DNA of 64,000 nucleotides from Gigaspora rosea (GCA_003550325.1 QKWP01001214.1:2631-66630), one strand, 5' to 3'. Numbered from the stretch's first letter, positions 1 to 12,510 are shown. Notes: a model not told the origin generated them from the sequence alone. A program made the numbers and translations.

Positions 1-1110
1 TACTATAACTATTATTAATAAAATATATAGTATAACTAGTATAAATATAATATATGTAATAAATAATATATATGTAATAAATAAAATATCTAGAATATAA
101 GCTATAAATATGACATCTTTTAGATATGTCAGATCTACGATTTTTGTCCGCAGCAATCGTCTAGTCAATCAGATCGTTGGTCTATTAATAAGTATAGGAG
201 TAAATGTTTGACAACTCCTATCTTGGCAACCAGAGGTCGTACAGGGATGATCTGTAGCTCGTTAGAACCGTCTCGGCGAGCTGAGTCGATGGTGGTGGTT
301 TTATCGAATTTGGATCACTGGTTCAAACGTTATGTCCGCTTTTGTGATATTTTACAGGTTAACAATAGTTACAGGATTCGTCATTCGTCAATTCGTCAAT
401 TAGAAATGCTTTGACGAAATGTTTCATCATTCGTCAATGACGAATGGCGAATCATTTGTCAGGTATCATTAGTGATAGTGGTTAGAAATGTTCATATTTC
501 TTGAATCTAAGTTTAATAATGTATTACAAACTTAATGTTTTATTGTAAATTAATGTACTTATTGTAAATTAATGTACTTATTGAAAAAATTTACAAACTC
601 TTTCTGCTGATCTTTATTTTATTACAAATTATACCTATACCCTATTTTTAGTGGCTTAAATAAGAAAAAAAACAGATTTACTGTACACAAATGTTTATCA
701 ACTATCATCTTTCTTTATTTTAGAACACTTTCATCTATTCCTCAGTTAATTTTTATAAACAATAAGCTTGATGTATCAAACTACACCACTGCATGTGCAC
801 TCTACCATCAAGCAATTTATCTCAAACCTCACTTTTGTGAGTAACAATACTGTACAAGTGATATTTTTCACTTGAAGACTCTGGCTATATACATTATATT
901 ATCTGGATATGCGGCTCTGGTATCCTCAAAAAGGCATTTTATGTTTAGCTAAAAATTTTTTCAAATAAGTAGATAATTCTGTTTGCTCTCATAAATATAC
1001 AATTATATTATTGATTACCAAATTTGGATCGACCTATATGTAAACACAAATCAAAACAATCAAGCATACTATAATTACACAACTACTTTACCAATACTAT
1101 AATATAACTA
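1..1110. other. AT-rich stretch without a recognisable gene
   Basis: No exon-like coding segment or known domain is visible on either strand. Around 370-460 the word TTCGTCAATTCGTC and its complement recur, forming a short degenerate inverted-repeat cluster. The one short open frame here (208-414) has no recognisable domain. Confidence 0.6.
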
Positions 1111-1151
1111 TATAGTCATCTCTCCCTATAGTCACCAAGTTGGTCGCAATC
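1111..1151 (+). repeat. Solo pogo-type terminal repeat
   Basis: The stretch reads TAGTCATCTCTCCCTATAGT followed by CACCAAGT. It matches the terminal repeat type seen at 10199, 11090-11168 (complement), 14315 and 16700. No partner end is found nearby, so this is probably a leftover of a TA-target element. Confidence 0.5.
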
Positions 1152-1223
1152 TAATATGGTAATTATAAAAAGGTGTTGTAAAATAGTAGATTATTTTAAG
1201 TTTTGTCTAACTATATGGTCACA

Positions 1224-1642
1224 TGTCTACCACATGATGATCGTTGAACCCTTTGCTTCACGATTATTATTATTTTATTTATTTTATTTTACTTTCTTTA
1301 GTATAGTATTTAGTATTTATTTATTTCTATAATTATTTATTTGTTTGGTTTTGTATAGCTGCCCCGTAAATCTGTTTACTTCATCGTGATGCATATCATC
1401 ATTATGCATCGTTCATTATGCATAAGATCATTATGCATGAGAACATTAAGTTAGTGTATCGAATCTCTTATAAATAGTTTCAAGATAGTGTAGAATTATA
1501 AGTATAAAAAGGATCTCTTTTGTACTGAGGGAACATAATGATCCACAGTGATGTCTTAAGATCTATCTAATAAAAGCCTCTTTGTCTTGAATTTTTACTA
1601 ACAAAGACCTATTCACAAACCCAATCGAATATTTCGACTACA
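1224..1642 (+). repeat. Possible solo LTR
   Basis: The segment starts TGTCTACC and ends CGACTACA (TG...CA). It holds a TATA-like TTATAAATAG at about 1470 and a polyadenylation-like AATAAAAG at about 1569. Directly after it comes TTTGGTAACGAC, which could be a primer-binding site starting with TGG. The layout (TATA, transcript start, poly-A signal, CA end, TGG) suits a retrotransposon LTR. No gag-pol frame follows and no target duplication was confirmed, so the call is tentative. Confidence 0.35.
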
Positions 1643-2721
1643 TTTGGTAACGACAACAGGACAACCAGGTCGCCTACTTGAAGAAATCCAATTTGAATGT
1701 GGCTACGTCCTACAAAATAGAAAATATGATCCATCGTTCCTTCGTTGTACTGTAGTTCTTATGTCTTTTATGCCCCATAACTTGCTTCACTTAATGCCCT
1801 TCACGTCTTGTGGCATGAATTGTTCAAGAAACATTTTGTCTAAGATGTATCGTCAATGATCCTAAAATAAAAAGAAATATTAATAATCAAGTCCAAAAAC
1901 AAAAATAAATTCCAAAGGCGTACTTAGCTTCAGAAAATTAGCATTAATCACTCTCACAAACTAGTTCTTACATTCTATGTCCCAGTAGAACCTTTCAAGT
2001 CCATAAAATGTCTGATAAAAAAAAATTATTATTAATAAAGTAAAGAAAACAAGTGACTTTATACTTATCTTTAAAGGCTCGGTATTATATATTCTTCCCA
2101 AAAAGTCAATTTTTCTTAAGTAACCGATCCACAAACTAGAGAAGAAGTTGGTTAAAATCAAAGGAAAGAAAGAAGCAAGCTGACCAAAATTTAAAAAGAT
2201 CTTATTTAAAATTACAAAACCCAAAATAAGAAATGGAACTCAGAGGGCGAAAGTATGAAGGGGTAAACCTATTGCAAGCAAGAAGAAACTAGTTAATAAA
2301 AAAAAATACTTATCCGAATCTGGTATGTAAAGATCAACGAAGCAATTAAAAGTGGATCCATAATAAATGTAACGATCACGTGAGTGACATTACAAGAAAA
2401 GGAACAAGACAAAGAATGTGCCATGAAGTCCATGAGAAATCTAATAGAAGCCCTAAGATAGAATGGATAAATAAATAAATGGCTTATTGATACAAAAAAG
2501 CAAGAATGAAATATTTATACACTCCAAATCTCGAATAGTAACGATAATAATAAAAAAAAAACATAACTCTGTTTTGTCTAGTCTTTTGGTTGGTTACGTC
2601 AGTGGTCAAGAAATAAGAAAAATGTATGAAACTAGTAGAATAGAGGAAAAATTTTATTTAAAATCAGATTAATTTTAAGGTTTTGATTTTGGAAGTAAAT
2701 TAGGTAAAGTATGCTTATGGC
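1643..2721. other. No gene seen
   Basis: AT-rich sequence. The short open frames on both strands show no domain, repeat or family similarity that I recognise. Confidence 0.5.
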
Positions 2722-3118
2722 TAGAGATGGGCAAAATGGTATATTTTCATATAATGCATGCGCATAGTATGCTGCACGCACGCATGCATGCATGCATGTT
2801 ATATGCAGCATAGCTAATGTCAAAAAAAAATGGGCTAAACAGTTTTTTAAATGGTTTAAAACATTGGCGCTGGGACTAAAATTTAAAATTAGGGCTAAAA
2901 TACCGATTCACCAAATTTTTTAGAAATAACTTTCAAAAAAAAAATATTCATTTTATATAAACTCTTACTTATTATATAATTACAAAAAATACATAATTGT
3001 CTAACTATATATACATATACATTACTTTTTTTGCACGATCTTTCTAATTTAATGCATAACTATAAATTTAATTATCGTCATCTTCGAACTAACCATCAAT
3101 TTAATTCCTTTTGAATTC

Positions 3119-3301
3119 TTATATTCCCATAGACTGCAGATGTTTATTATGAATAAATCCAAAGTTAGACCGGCAATGTTCTGCTGCGGCCAAAGAAGCT
3201 ACGGAGCGAGTTGATGCAATATTTGGCCCAAATAATTGTGGTTGAGCTTCTTGAAGTGGTTGCTTTTTGGTTTTATTTCTTTGTTTTTGTATTTCGTTCA
3301 A
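3119..3301 (-). pseudogene. Fragment of a second hAT transposase (dimerisation domain)
   Basis: The minus-strand translation contains SVASLAAAEHCRSNFGFIHN. This aligns by eye with the hAT C-terminal signature (S.AAAER.wS.f..IH.K) that is also present in the main transposase at 4588-4962. The two copies differ too much to be a recent duplication. It lacks the rest of the gene and is probably an old nested or composite remnant inside the 2722-7599 element. Confidence 0.5.
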
Positions 3302-4498
3302 TCTATCAGTTAAATTTTATTTTGTTAGATGCCAAACGAAGCTTTGATTCTTTAATCGAATTTTATTACAATTTTTCGAAGCTTATATGATATACCCATT
3401 GCTAAAAATAGATGCCTAGATTTAACTTTACTGTAATTCAAAGTAATATTTTGTAAATTAAAATTAAGTCTCTACGAAAAAAGTTACGAAGCTGTTTTTT
3501 ATAATTAAATAAAAAAAAAACTTACAATTCAGTTCAAATTTAAAATTTTAATGCTGTTTAATGCTGTTCAATGCTAAAAAATAGAAATAATGGATTTGGA
3601 ACCAATGTTTTATAAACTTATATGAACAGTACTTCGTAACTTTGCAAATATGTTGCGTAAAAAAATGATTGGTTTTTAAAAAACTTCAAAAGAGAAAGAA
3701 ATTCGATCTGTGCATCTAAAAAAAGTATGGGATATTTCTATATTTAATTTATATGATATACTTTTTGATCGATAAGATCATTAAAAAATCTTATTAAGGG
3801 GACCTGATATATGTTTGATTTACATAGCTAATGTAGAACCCCAATGGTGTTTCTAATTTTATATTTAAATAAATAAATATTATCCATTGTTACGTATTAT
3901 GATTATTTTAAATCAAACAATTGTTTTTTAACATTGCGTTTTAAAGCATTTTCCATTCCTAACTTTATAGTGATGCATATTTGTTGTATAAATAATATTT
4001 GTCACGGATGGTATTATGCTGCGCATTAGCCCTACATTAATTTAACAGTCAAAAAAAATTTAAGACGATTTCAATTAACAACGAATTTATTTATATGTTT
4101 AAAATTTAATTAAGCGCATAAAAATTCATAAACTCTATATTAGTAAAAATAATCTTACGAAGCTCAATATGATAGGCGCAAGGCCTTTATTTAATAATTT
4201 TACCAATTATCAGGCAAATGATAGAGTTTTGATATTAATGAGCGCCCTGCATTCAATTCTTTGACAAATTTACTAATGCTTTCAGTTGGTTATTCTTTTT
4301 CAACGCCAACTTTGCCTTATGCCCGTCTTTTAGACGCAGCTTAATCAACAAAGATTTAGACACTAATTCCATTTGCATTTCCCATCTTAGCTTGATAATG
4401 ACTTACTATGCTAATTCTATTCTTAATGAACACCTTAAAATCGTTTCTTCAATAAACTCAATTCAATTAACATGAAAGTTTTTTTTTTAATTGTTTGC

Positions 4499-6609
4499 CT
4501 ATTTGCTTTCACTATCTGTATCATTTTCAGTTGTTGATTCTATTTCTGATTCAGATGATTCCACAATTTCATCCTCATCATCTTCTATTAATTCATTTCT
4601 ACTGCTCTCTTCATCGTCACTGCTGGGATCCAATAATTCAAATTGATTATTTTCACGCTAGGCCTATTGTTGAAACGTTCTACTGCCTCTGTCATATCAG
4701 AAGATTCTAACTTCGAGCATGTAAGTTTATAATTGCTGTATATATATACAAGCTTTAATACTCGTGGTGGTGTTAACCGACTTCTTTTTTTATCATGAAT
4801 GTAGGAAAAATTGGACCAATTTCGTTCAGCAGCAGCTGAGGATGATGGAATAGTAAGAATTCTAGATGCAACATTACATAATTCAGGTAATGATTCCTTA
4901 AAATTTCCCTTCCACCAAGCAACCAGATCTACTTCATTTACTGCATTCCAAGCTAAACTCAAATTAATATTCCAGTTCGAGTCTTATATTGATGTAATTG
5001 CTGCCAAATGGTATCTGCTTCATTTGAATAATACTTTTGAATAAATGTTGAAATAGTTGACATGCCATTGGCTGGAAGTTTTCTTCCACAATATCGTGGA
5101 TCTAATAAATGTGCGACTGGCATTACAGTTGATAAATTTTTTTCCACTGGTTTTCTAATAAGGTTTGAATTCTAGAGCCTACCGCGGGAAAAATATAAAC
5201 TAAAACAAAAATATTAAATTATTAATAAAGTAATAATATTATAAATATATATTTTTATATTTGTTTACCATCGGACTCCAATTGCTCGTGATACCAATGA
5301 TAAAATAATGCTAATTTTGGCGTATCTGACTCAAAAATAGAAATACCTGCAACTAACTTATCTAATACTATTAATAAAGACTCAATATCCACTCAAAAAT
5401 TCTCACAATTTATAGCTTCACTAACGGCGTAAGGTAATGCAGTATGATTATCATGAGCTAACTCAGTTATTGCTAATTTAAGAGCAAGCTGATTTCAGAC
5501 AAGTGAATTAAAACATGTTGCTGAAGATCCCCAACGTGTTTTAACCGGATATTTAAGAGATATTCATCGATCATATGAAGCTAATTGATGTCGTTTTAAT
5601 ATAGCCTTTGGAATTTGATGTTTACGAAAATATGTAACTATCATGTTGGCTTTTTTTAATATATTTGCACTCCACGATAATTTCATTATATCACCAACTA
5701 AAAGATTTAAACTATATGCAATGCAACCTAAAAACAAAATTTCAGGATAATCTACTTCTAACAATCGCCATGCCTTTTTTATTACGGATGCGTTGTCCGT
5801 AATAATTGCTGAAATTTTTGATATGCCTACTTTAGTTATAATTTTTTCTAAATTATAAGCGATTGTTTCACTATTTTGACGTATTTCGTTAGTTGGATGA
5901 GCTGTATAAAATACAGGTTTTGGTGTTGTCAAAATGTAGTTAGTCCAATGCTCCTGTACTAAATTTGACCATCCATCTGATACAAGACACAGGTTTTTGC
6001 TATTATTAATTAAGGTTTCAGCATTTTTTTTAGTCTCATTATATATTTTGTTTAACAAGTTTGTTGAAAGTTTTTTACGACTGGGCAATCTAAATGCAGG
6101 CCTTGCTTTTTTCCACAATTTTTTGATTGGTTCCATTTTAGGTAATGATAAAAATAAGCCACATTGAAATATTGATCGTGCAAATTCTAACTCAAGCAAT
6201 TTTTGTTCTGTTTTAGATATGCGATCAGATGTAATATAATTTGTAATTCTTGAATTTTTAGTAGATACTTTTTTATTCGATATAAATGAAGTTGATGCAT
6301 CTAAAGAAGTACTATTTGATGAAGTTGATGCAACCAAAGCAGATGCAGACGTTGATGCGGCTGGACTAGAAGTATCAGGTATATTTGTTGATATATTGTA
6401 TTATTTTCTTCGTATAAATCGCCAAAATAATTTTTTTTTTGCTCAAATGTAACTAGATTGCAGTTTCGAAAATGTGTGCGTGCAGCTCTAAGTGAATCAT
6501 TAATTTGAAATCATTAATTTGATGATCACAAAATTTACATTCATCTTTTTTGTTTGAATTCAACTACATGCCCTAGTTGAATAAAATGAATCCATATTGG
6601 ATCAGGCAT
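4499..6609 (-). pseudogene. hAT-family transposase, decayed
   Basis: Read on the minus strand from an ATG at 6609. A BED-type zinc-finger segment comes first (CKFCDH at about 6535, then spaced His); an ATTAATTTGAAATC-like repeat lies inside it. The body at 6337-5564 has the DUF659/hAT RNase H-like stretch, with SDGWSN and ITDNASVIKKA. A short intron with GT..AG ends is likely at about 5190-5270. The C-terminus at 4962-4640 holds the dimerisation domain (SSSAAAERNWSNFSYIHDKK). An acidic Asp/Glu/Ser tail ends at a TAG at 4499. At least two in-frame stops and a frameshift near 4640 and within the BED region break the frame. It would have cut and pasted the surrounding TIR element; it is unlikely to be active now. 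Confidence 0.8.
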
Positions 6610-7667
6610 CTTTTAGAAAGAAAAAAATTTTCCGATTTCAAATTTTAAAATTTATTTTATTTAAAAAAAAAAAATTTAATTGGTTACTAGCATAATAATC
6701 CCTGCTTTGTACAAGAACAAATATTTACTTAATATATTAGAAAAACGAGATTTTTAACCTGTGTTTTGTATAAGAAATTAGATCTATCTAAAAAAAATTT
6801 TTAAACAGGTATATAAGTTTATGGCCACTTACCGTTAATCAAATAATTCTATCTAGTTATTTCAAGAATTCATCAAGTTCGACAATTGTCATTTAAAAAT
6901 ATATAAAAAAATTTTTTGTAAAGTAATTCTCGTAACCAGTTTTTAAAAATCAAATAACAAATTCAATTACATTATTCCGAATTCGTAAATTGGTTCATCC
7001 AATAAGTAAAAAAAATATAACAGTAAGTATTATAAAAAATTAAATTAGCCAATTGATACAAAAGAATTAAATAATTGGCATAAATAATCTTAGAATTTCT
7101 AAGTACCTTTCGGATTGTTTTGTATAGTATAAGTGCTTTTTTAAGTTAAAATTTAGAATATATAATTAACTATCTAGGACAATTTATTTAAATTAGCTAG
7201 CCAAATAAATGTTCTAGAATTATTATCTATAGTCTTATATCTAGAATTTTTTTTTTGTAGTTTTATCATTGAAATGTTGGTTTATTTGTTTATAAGAATT
7301 TTAATATCTAGCGCTACCAATCTAAATAAATTTATTTAAAAACATTTCTGCTACTATATTAAGTATTTTTTTATTTTATTAGACTAGAAAGTATTCATTT
7401 TAATATAAATTCTCATGAAAAAATCTTTTTTTATTACACAGAAATTATAGTTCGAGTTACTTTTTTGTGTTACACCTGATCTCAAAGTTTGATTGGCCAG
7501 TAAAATTTTCTAAGCCAGTAATGCTAGGACGATTATACATACCATGCACATACATGAATGCATGCATGCATACATCCATGTGCATGATGCCCATCTCTAG
7601 TTTGGCCAAAATTTTTGTAAGCTGGTCTAAATATAAATATAAAATTAAATTTCAAATATCATAATAA

Positions 7668-7868
7668 ATGATACAAAGTAAAACTATTGTAATATTAGTA
7701 CTATTATCATATAGCAATGTCCTATTACTCTATAAAAAAATTGGTACAGATAGTAGTACAGATTGGTGTCAGGAATGCTCAAAAAAGCACAGATCTTGTG
7801 GCATGTGCAGAGTTGATATTATAGCAAATATGCCTACAGCAAAATTTTGCAAGGAATTTTTTTGTTAG
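7668..7868 (+). other. Short Cys-rich open frame, unknown
   Basis: 66 codons with a hydrophobic start and a Cys-rich middle (WCQECS...CGMC). The Cys spacing could bind zinc, or could be chance in low-complexity DNA. No family is recognised. It sits just outside the right end of the hAT element. Possibly a remnant of another transposon gene. Confidence 0.2.
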
Positions 7869-8005
7869 AAATTAAAGAGCTTTCTCATAGATGTGATTTT
7901 GAAATACAGAAGATTTTTTAAAAAAAGTCAGTTGTTTTGAATTTTTGTATTACATCTGATTCTGCGATTTTATTGGCTATATGAGATACACATATTATTT
8001 AATAT

Positions 8006-8077
8006 GTGTAAGGGAGCTTCTAGAAATCAACTGATTTCAGAGTGTAAGGGAGCTTCTAGAAATCAGCTGATTTCAGA
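8006..8077 (+). repeat. 36-bp tandem duplication with CAGCTG palindrome
   Basis: Two adjacent copies (8006-8041, 8042-8077) start GTGTAAGGGAGCTTCTAGAA and differ at one base. Each contains AAATCAGCTGATTT, a palindrome. A related inverted copy lies at about 12565-12590. Confidence 0.8.
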
Positions 8078-8214
8078 GGGTGGGTGGGTTAGCTGAAGTA
8101 TCAGGTATAATTCTGGCCAAAATTTATAATTCTGGTCAAAGTTACAAAATTATTTTTGACCAAAATTATAAATTTATTAACTATGTTTAATAATTAATAA
8201 CTTTTAATTTACAA

Positions 8215-8345
8215 GATCAAATTTAATGATTTAACTACCAAAATGACCCTCACAATGAGAAGATTCAAGCAAGCCAAAATCATTAAAATCTAATCACTTG
8301 GATGCTAAGATCAGAATAGATATATGTTACTATATAAGTTTTATA
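8215..8345 (+). repeat. Family A MITE, single arm
   Basis: The stretch with ACTACCAAAATGACC and GAAGATTCAAGC matches the right arm of the full palindrome at 8326-8725. It is probably a truncated copy adjoining the next one. Confidence 0.65.
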
Positions 8346-8725
8346 ATTTTTAAAAAATTATAAACCATTTATAGTAATACAAATTTATTCCGATCTCTAG
8401 ATCCTGCAATTGGATTTTTATGATTTTGGGTTTTCTAGAATCCTTTCATTGAGCTGATCATTTTAGTAGTTAAATCATTGAAATTGGCCTAGTAGATCAA
8501 AGGTTATTAACAATTAAAAATTATTTTTCAATTGTTAATAACTTTTGATCTACTAAGTCAATTTCGATGATTCAACTACCAAAATGATCAGCTCAATAAG
8601 AGGATTCTAGCAAGACTAAAATCATAAAAATCCAATCACATAATCTAGAGATCAGAATAAATTTGTGTTACTATAAATGGTTTATAATTCTTTAATAAAT
8701 TATAAAACTTCTATAGTGACAAAAC
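8326..8725 (+). repeat. Family A palindromic MITE, complete
   Basis: Two arms of about 190 bp mirror each other around 8520-8540 (TTATTAACAATT / AATTGTTAATAA). Each outer end is TTATAAA..CTATAGTAA-like. The arms contain GAGCTGATCATTTTAGTAGT and AAATTGGCCTAGTAGATC, the latter being the core shared with the other MITE families. No coding capacity. Further copies lie at 9843-10198 and 12364-12510. Confidence 0.8.
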
Positions 8726-8778
8726 TCTTTCTGACAATCACTTGAACCAAAATTTTTATTAACGGAAAAACAAATTTT

Positions 8779-9830
8779 TTGTTGGAGAGTCATGACCTGT
8801 ATAGTGGTTTGTTTAGAGGTCAATATTTTTTCTGTGGGACTCCTTTAAAAGGACGTTTGGCATGCAAGCCAGAAGCGTTATTATACAAGATAACTGGCAG
8901 AAGGTGCCCTTGTATAAAAAATCTTAGTGTGGTGTGGGTGGTAAAGCCCAACTTCGTCGACGAAGCTTTCTGGTCATTACTTCAAAGAAGAACACAGGGA
9001 AACAACAAATCATACGTTTTTCTTAAGCTGTACTCTCTTATCTGGTCAAGTGGTATCCTTTTTTACTTTTTTTTCGCTTCCTTGCTGTTCTTCCAAAATT
9101 TCTTGAAAAAAGTGGGGATTTGGCTTACCCCCTCCAAAAGATTGGCATTGTTTACTTTCCAAATTCAGATAGGCTAGTGGATTGCAACACATGTTTTAGA
9201 TACGGCGCTAGTAGATATGACCGAATGTTAATTGGATGGTCAGAAAGAAATTGAATATTAATTTAGCTTTATAATAGAGATATTCAAATGTTGTATTTGT
9301 TATATAATTTTTACTTGTACCTAGCACAGGTTATAATGGTGTGTTTATCATAGATTGTTTTTTTTCTTTTTTCTTTCTGTCTTTTTTTCATTTTTCTTTT
9401 TTGTATTTTGTAGTATTTGCTTTTTTTGTGGATTTCGTATAGGTATTTTCCCTTTTTAAAACTTCTTTTTTTTTCTTTGGTCATAATGTTTTTTCTTCAT
9501 ATAGTAGTTAGAAGTTTTCTTTCTACTTGGGAAGTTAAGGGAAGAATATTTAGAATTAAGAAAGAAGAAGGCAATCATGATAAGCAGGATGTAAAAGCCT
9601 TCCAGTGATATATTAAGTTTTTCTTTCGGTTGCAGAAAAAATTAATATGGAGAAGATGTTTACTATAGCAGATCGAACATGGGTAATTTGGACTTTGTCG
9701 CAAAGAGCCAGGTAGCTGATACTTGTAGATTAGGTGTGATCAATTGATCACTTGTTATACCTGTATAAAATAGATATGAAATAGAATAAGAGTATAATAA
9801 ACTAACAAAGTATTGGCATGATTGCTGAAT
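8779..9830 (+). repeat. Dispersed repeat copy 1, possibly a retrotransposon 3' end
   Basis: From about 9080 to 9830 this stretch resembles 25950-26720 in the same orientation: CCTCCAAAAGATTGGCA against CCTCCAAAAG.., then a polypyrimidine tract, then TAGTAGTTAGAAGTTTTCTTTC and GAAGGCAATC. The open frame at 8779-9177 has no domain that I can name. The polypyrimidine tract and late TATA/AATAAA signals suggest the 3' end and LTR of a retrotransposon, but no paired LTR was found. Confidence 0.45.
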
Positions 9831-9842
9831 ATTAAAAAAAAA

Positions 9843-10198
9843 ATAAAACTTCTATAGTAACAAAATCTATCCCGATCTTAGGATCCAGTGATTAGATTTT
9901 AATGATTTTAGCTTGCTTGAATCCTCTTATTGAGCTGATCATTTTGGTAGTTAAATCATCAAAATTGGCCCAATAGATCAAAAGTTATTAACAATTGAAA
10001 ATTAATATTTAATTGTTAATAAATTTTGATCTACTGGGCCGATTTCTATGATTTAACTACCAAAATGATCAGCTCAATGAGAGGATTCTAGAAAGTCCAA
10101 ACTTATAAAATCCAATCACAGGATCCAGAGATCAGAATAAATTTGTGTTACTATAAATAGTTTATAATTTTTTAATAAATTATAAAACTTTTATAGTA
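9843..10198 (+). repeat. Family A palindromic MITE, second copy
   Basis: It mirrors around about 10000 (AACAATTGAAAATTAATATT). The arms carry GAGCTGATCATTTTGGTAGT and its complement. The copy ends directly at the TA that flanks the next element (10199). Confidence 0.75.
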
Positions 10199-10467
10199 CA
10201 GTCAGACCTCTCTATAGTCACACCCCATATAGTCACACCTCTATTTAAGCACCCAATTTTGCGTGACGGACTCAAACATAGTAAAAAAATCTCATTATAG
10301 TCACAAATCGCTTATAATCACTATCACCATGAAAATTTGATTTTTTAACAATTTTATTAATAAAAAACCCTCATTATAGTCACCAATTTTTAAATAAATA
10401 TGGATTATATAATCTAATTGGCCAATTTCCATATTCATGTATATTTAAAATTATCTATGAGAGTGAT

Positions 10468-11075
10468 CCTATAGGCGAAATGTGGAGTGCTTCCATCTAA
10501 ATCTTTTTTCCCTACTAAGTTAACGATACATGTCCACTAATTGAAAGTTGTAGAGCTCATCGAGACGAATCCAACGGTGGTTAGATCATCCAAATCGGCA
10601 CAGTAGATGGTGAGTTATCGTTGAATAATGATTGGCCGACTAATAAAAATTCGTGATGGAGATTACATATGAAAATCACTATAGGCGAAATGTGGCGTGC
10701 TTCCATCTAAAACATTTTTTCTTACTAAGTTAACGATACATGCCACTAATTGAAAGTTGTAGAGCTCGTTGAGACGCATCTAACGATGGTTAGATCATTC
10801 AAATCGACCCAGAGGATGGTGAGATAACGTCGAAAAACAATTGGCCGACTATATAAAATCTCTTATGTAAACAAATATCGTTTACAGAGATTTTATATAG
10901 TCGGCCAATCATTTTTTGATGTTAACTCGCCATCCACTGGGCCAATTTGAATGATCTAACCACCGTTAGAAGTGTCTCGATGAGCTCTACAACTTTCAAT
11001 TAGTGGCATGTACCGTTAACTTAGTAAAAAAATGTTTTAGATGGAAGCACGCCACATTTCGCCTATAGATGACCA
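10468..11075 (+). repeat. Family B palindromic MITE, lacking one outer arm
   Basis: Three arms are present: an outer left arm (10468-10680) and an inner pair (10681-10870, 10890-11070) meeting at TGTAAACAAATATCGTTTAC. Each arm starts with TATAGGCGAAATGTGG and contains TTGTAGAGCTC, GTTAGATCAT and the AAATCG.CCCAG core. The outer right arm seen in the 35.5-kb copy is missing here. Confidence 0.75.
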
Positions 11076-11183
11076 TAATGAGGTATTTTATTTATAGTCA
11101 CACCTCTTTACAATAACCAAAATAGGGTGCGATGGACTTGGTGATTATAGAGAGGGACGACTATAATACAAATCTATTTTGAA

Positions 11184-12348
11184 GGATATGGCGACTTAGA
11201 GAAGTTTGTAAGTTGTCACCCCCAAGTGGCAGGTATAGGGTTCAAATCTCATCCCACTGATGACACTTTGAAAAAATAGATCTTTGTTCCAGTAACTGTT
11301 TCCTGTCTATTGGTTGGGACATTACCTGTAGTCCTTAGGTTACCATCTCGAATGGGAGCTTTCGGGCGAAATTGTATCTCGTAATATAGACAAATCCAAG
11401 GAACCGGAAAAACAGAAACCCATTTGGAAAGACCCGAGTAAGGAGGTAGCAAAGATCTTTGACGGTGCTACCAAAACCAGAATATTGGACTGGAGCTGAA
11501 GTACTGAACATCAACCTCAGGGACAAGGTCTACCAACCTGGCTGCCAGATCGTGTACCGGAGAAAAAGGACCTATTTTATAGAAGTAGGTACCAGGGGGG
11601 AAAAAACCATGATAGCACCTAATGCCGAGTAGATCAACCCTTCCAGGCCAACTGGATTGGAAGTCTGGGAAAACCAGTGAAGGACTGGTAGAAAAGTGAT
11701 GGTGGGTACCGGGGCTGGAGCGAACCTTACAATAGCAGAAGTAGGTATTGGTAAGAGAACAGGGGTAACCTTGTCTTGCAAGTATTGGCCTTGTTCATAG
11801 CGATAAGTACCGAAGTGTAGGTGAATACCTGATATGGGACAGGTACTGCTTTACCAAGTCTACCGTCGAAGATAACAGGACCAGGAATACCCAGCTGGGT
11901 TCTAAGGCCAATCGATAAGTATCCAGAACTTGCTGACTGACTTATGTAACAGGCCTGTTCTGGTGATACAAGATGGGTTAGCAGGTGGAACATGGATCAG
12001 AGGGTTTAAATAGGCAATTCCTGTAGTTGGGTTGCAAGCATGGCAGCTAGTGTGGAACCCTTGGGTGGACCACTTAAATTAGATACCAAAAGTGTACATG
12101 TGGCTAGATGTACCCTTATCTTGGATCAGAGAGTTTAAATAGGCAATTCCCGTAGTTGGGTTGCAGGTATAGCAGCTAGTATGGAACCCTTGGGCAGACC
12201 ACTTAAATTAGACACCAAAAGTGTACATGTGGCTAGATATTTTCTCGTCTATGTAACAAATACCGGTATTCCCCTTAGAGGTTACCGACAGCCCTAATAT
12301 CTTGAATAAAATTCCTAAGTCCCAAGACGGGCACTTTAATAAAAAAAA
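11184..12348 (+). mobile_element. Retroelement with tRNA-like head and poly-A tail
   Basis: A perfect 15-bp repeat ACAAATCTATTTTGA flanks it (11169-11183 and 12349-12363), and the element ends in an A-run, both marks of target-primed reverse transcription. The 5' part has a box B-like GGTATAGGGTTCAAATCTC (about 11231), with a possible A box upstream near 11193, as in a Pol III-driven SINE. It is visibly richer in G+C than its surroundings. Near the 3' end a ~128-bp unit is tandemly repeated (11997-12123, 12124-12250). No reverse transcriptase frame is visible. At 1165 bp it is long for a SINE, so it could be a composite or a truncated LINE. Confidence 0.65.
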
Positions 12349-12363
12349 ACAAATCTATTTTGA

Positions 12364-12510
12364 CCTTAGGATCCAGTGATTAGATTTTAATTATTTTGGG
12401 CTTTCTAGAATTCTCTCATTTAGAGGATCATTTTGGTAGTTAAATCATCGAAATTGGCCAAGTTATTTACTATTAAATATTATATTTAACTTTTTAATAA
12501 TCGTAAAATC
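12364..12510 (+). repeat. Family A MITE, half copy
   Basis: It resembles the left arm of family A (CTTAGGATCCAGTGATTAGA, then GGTAGTTAAATCATCGAAAT) but has no mirrored arm. The retroelement at 11184-12348 landed at its left edge. Confidence 0.6.

Larger units (their letters stand above)
2722..7599 (-). mobile_element. hAT transposon with terminal inverted repeats
   Basis: The left end reads TAGAGATGGGC (2722-2732) and the right end is its perfect complement GCCCATCTCTA (7589-7599). Both ends are followed inward by CATGCATG-rich subterminal sequence (about 2755-2800 and 7540-7580). Between them lies a minus-strand hAT transposase gene. hAT elements normally make 8-bp target duplications; the flanks CTTATGGC and GTTTGGCC are only weakly alike, so the duplication has either decayed or been misplaced. 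A fragment of a second hAT gene sits near the left end. Confidence 0.8.

Noticed and set aside
1644..1859. 71-codon frame after the possible LTR as a gag start
   Set aside because: No zinc knuckle or gag-like pattern is present, and the frame closes quickly.
4811..5044. Plus-strand open frame over the hAT gene
   Set aside because: Antisense to the hAT dimerisation domain, which is clearly coded on the minus strand.
7600..7607. GTTTGGCC as the hAT 8-bp target duplication
   Set aside because: It agrees with the left flank CTTATGGC at only about half of the positions, so it is not claimed.
11249..11993. Several overlapping minus-strand open frames of 60-90 codons
   Set aside because: They fall inside the retroelement, overlap each other in different frames and show no domain; the higher G+C content explains the longer frames.
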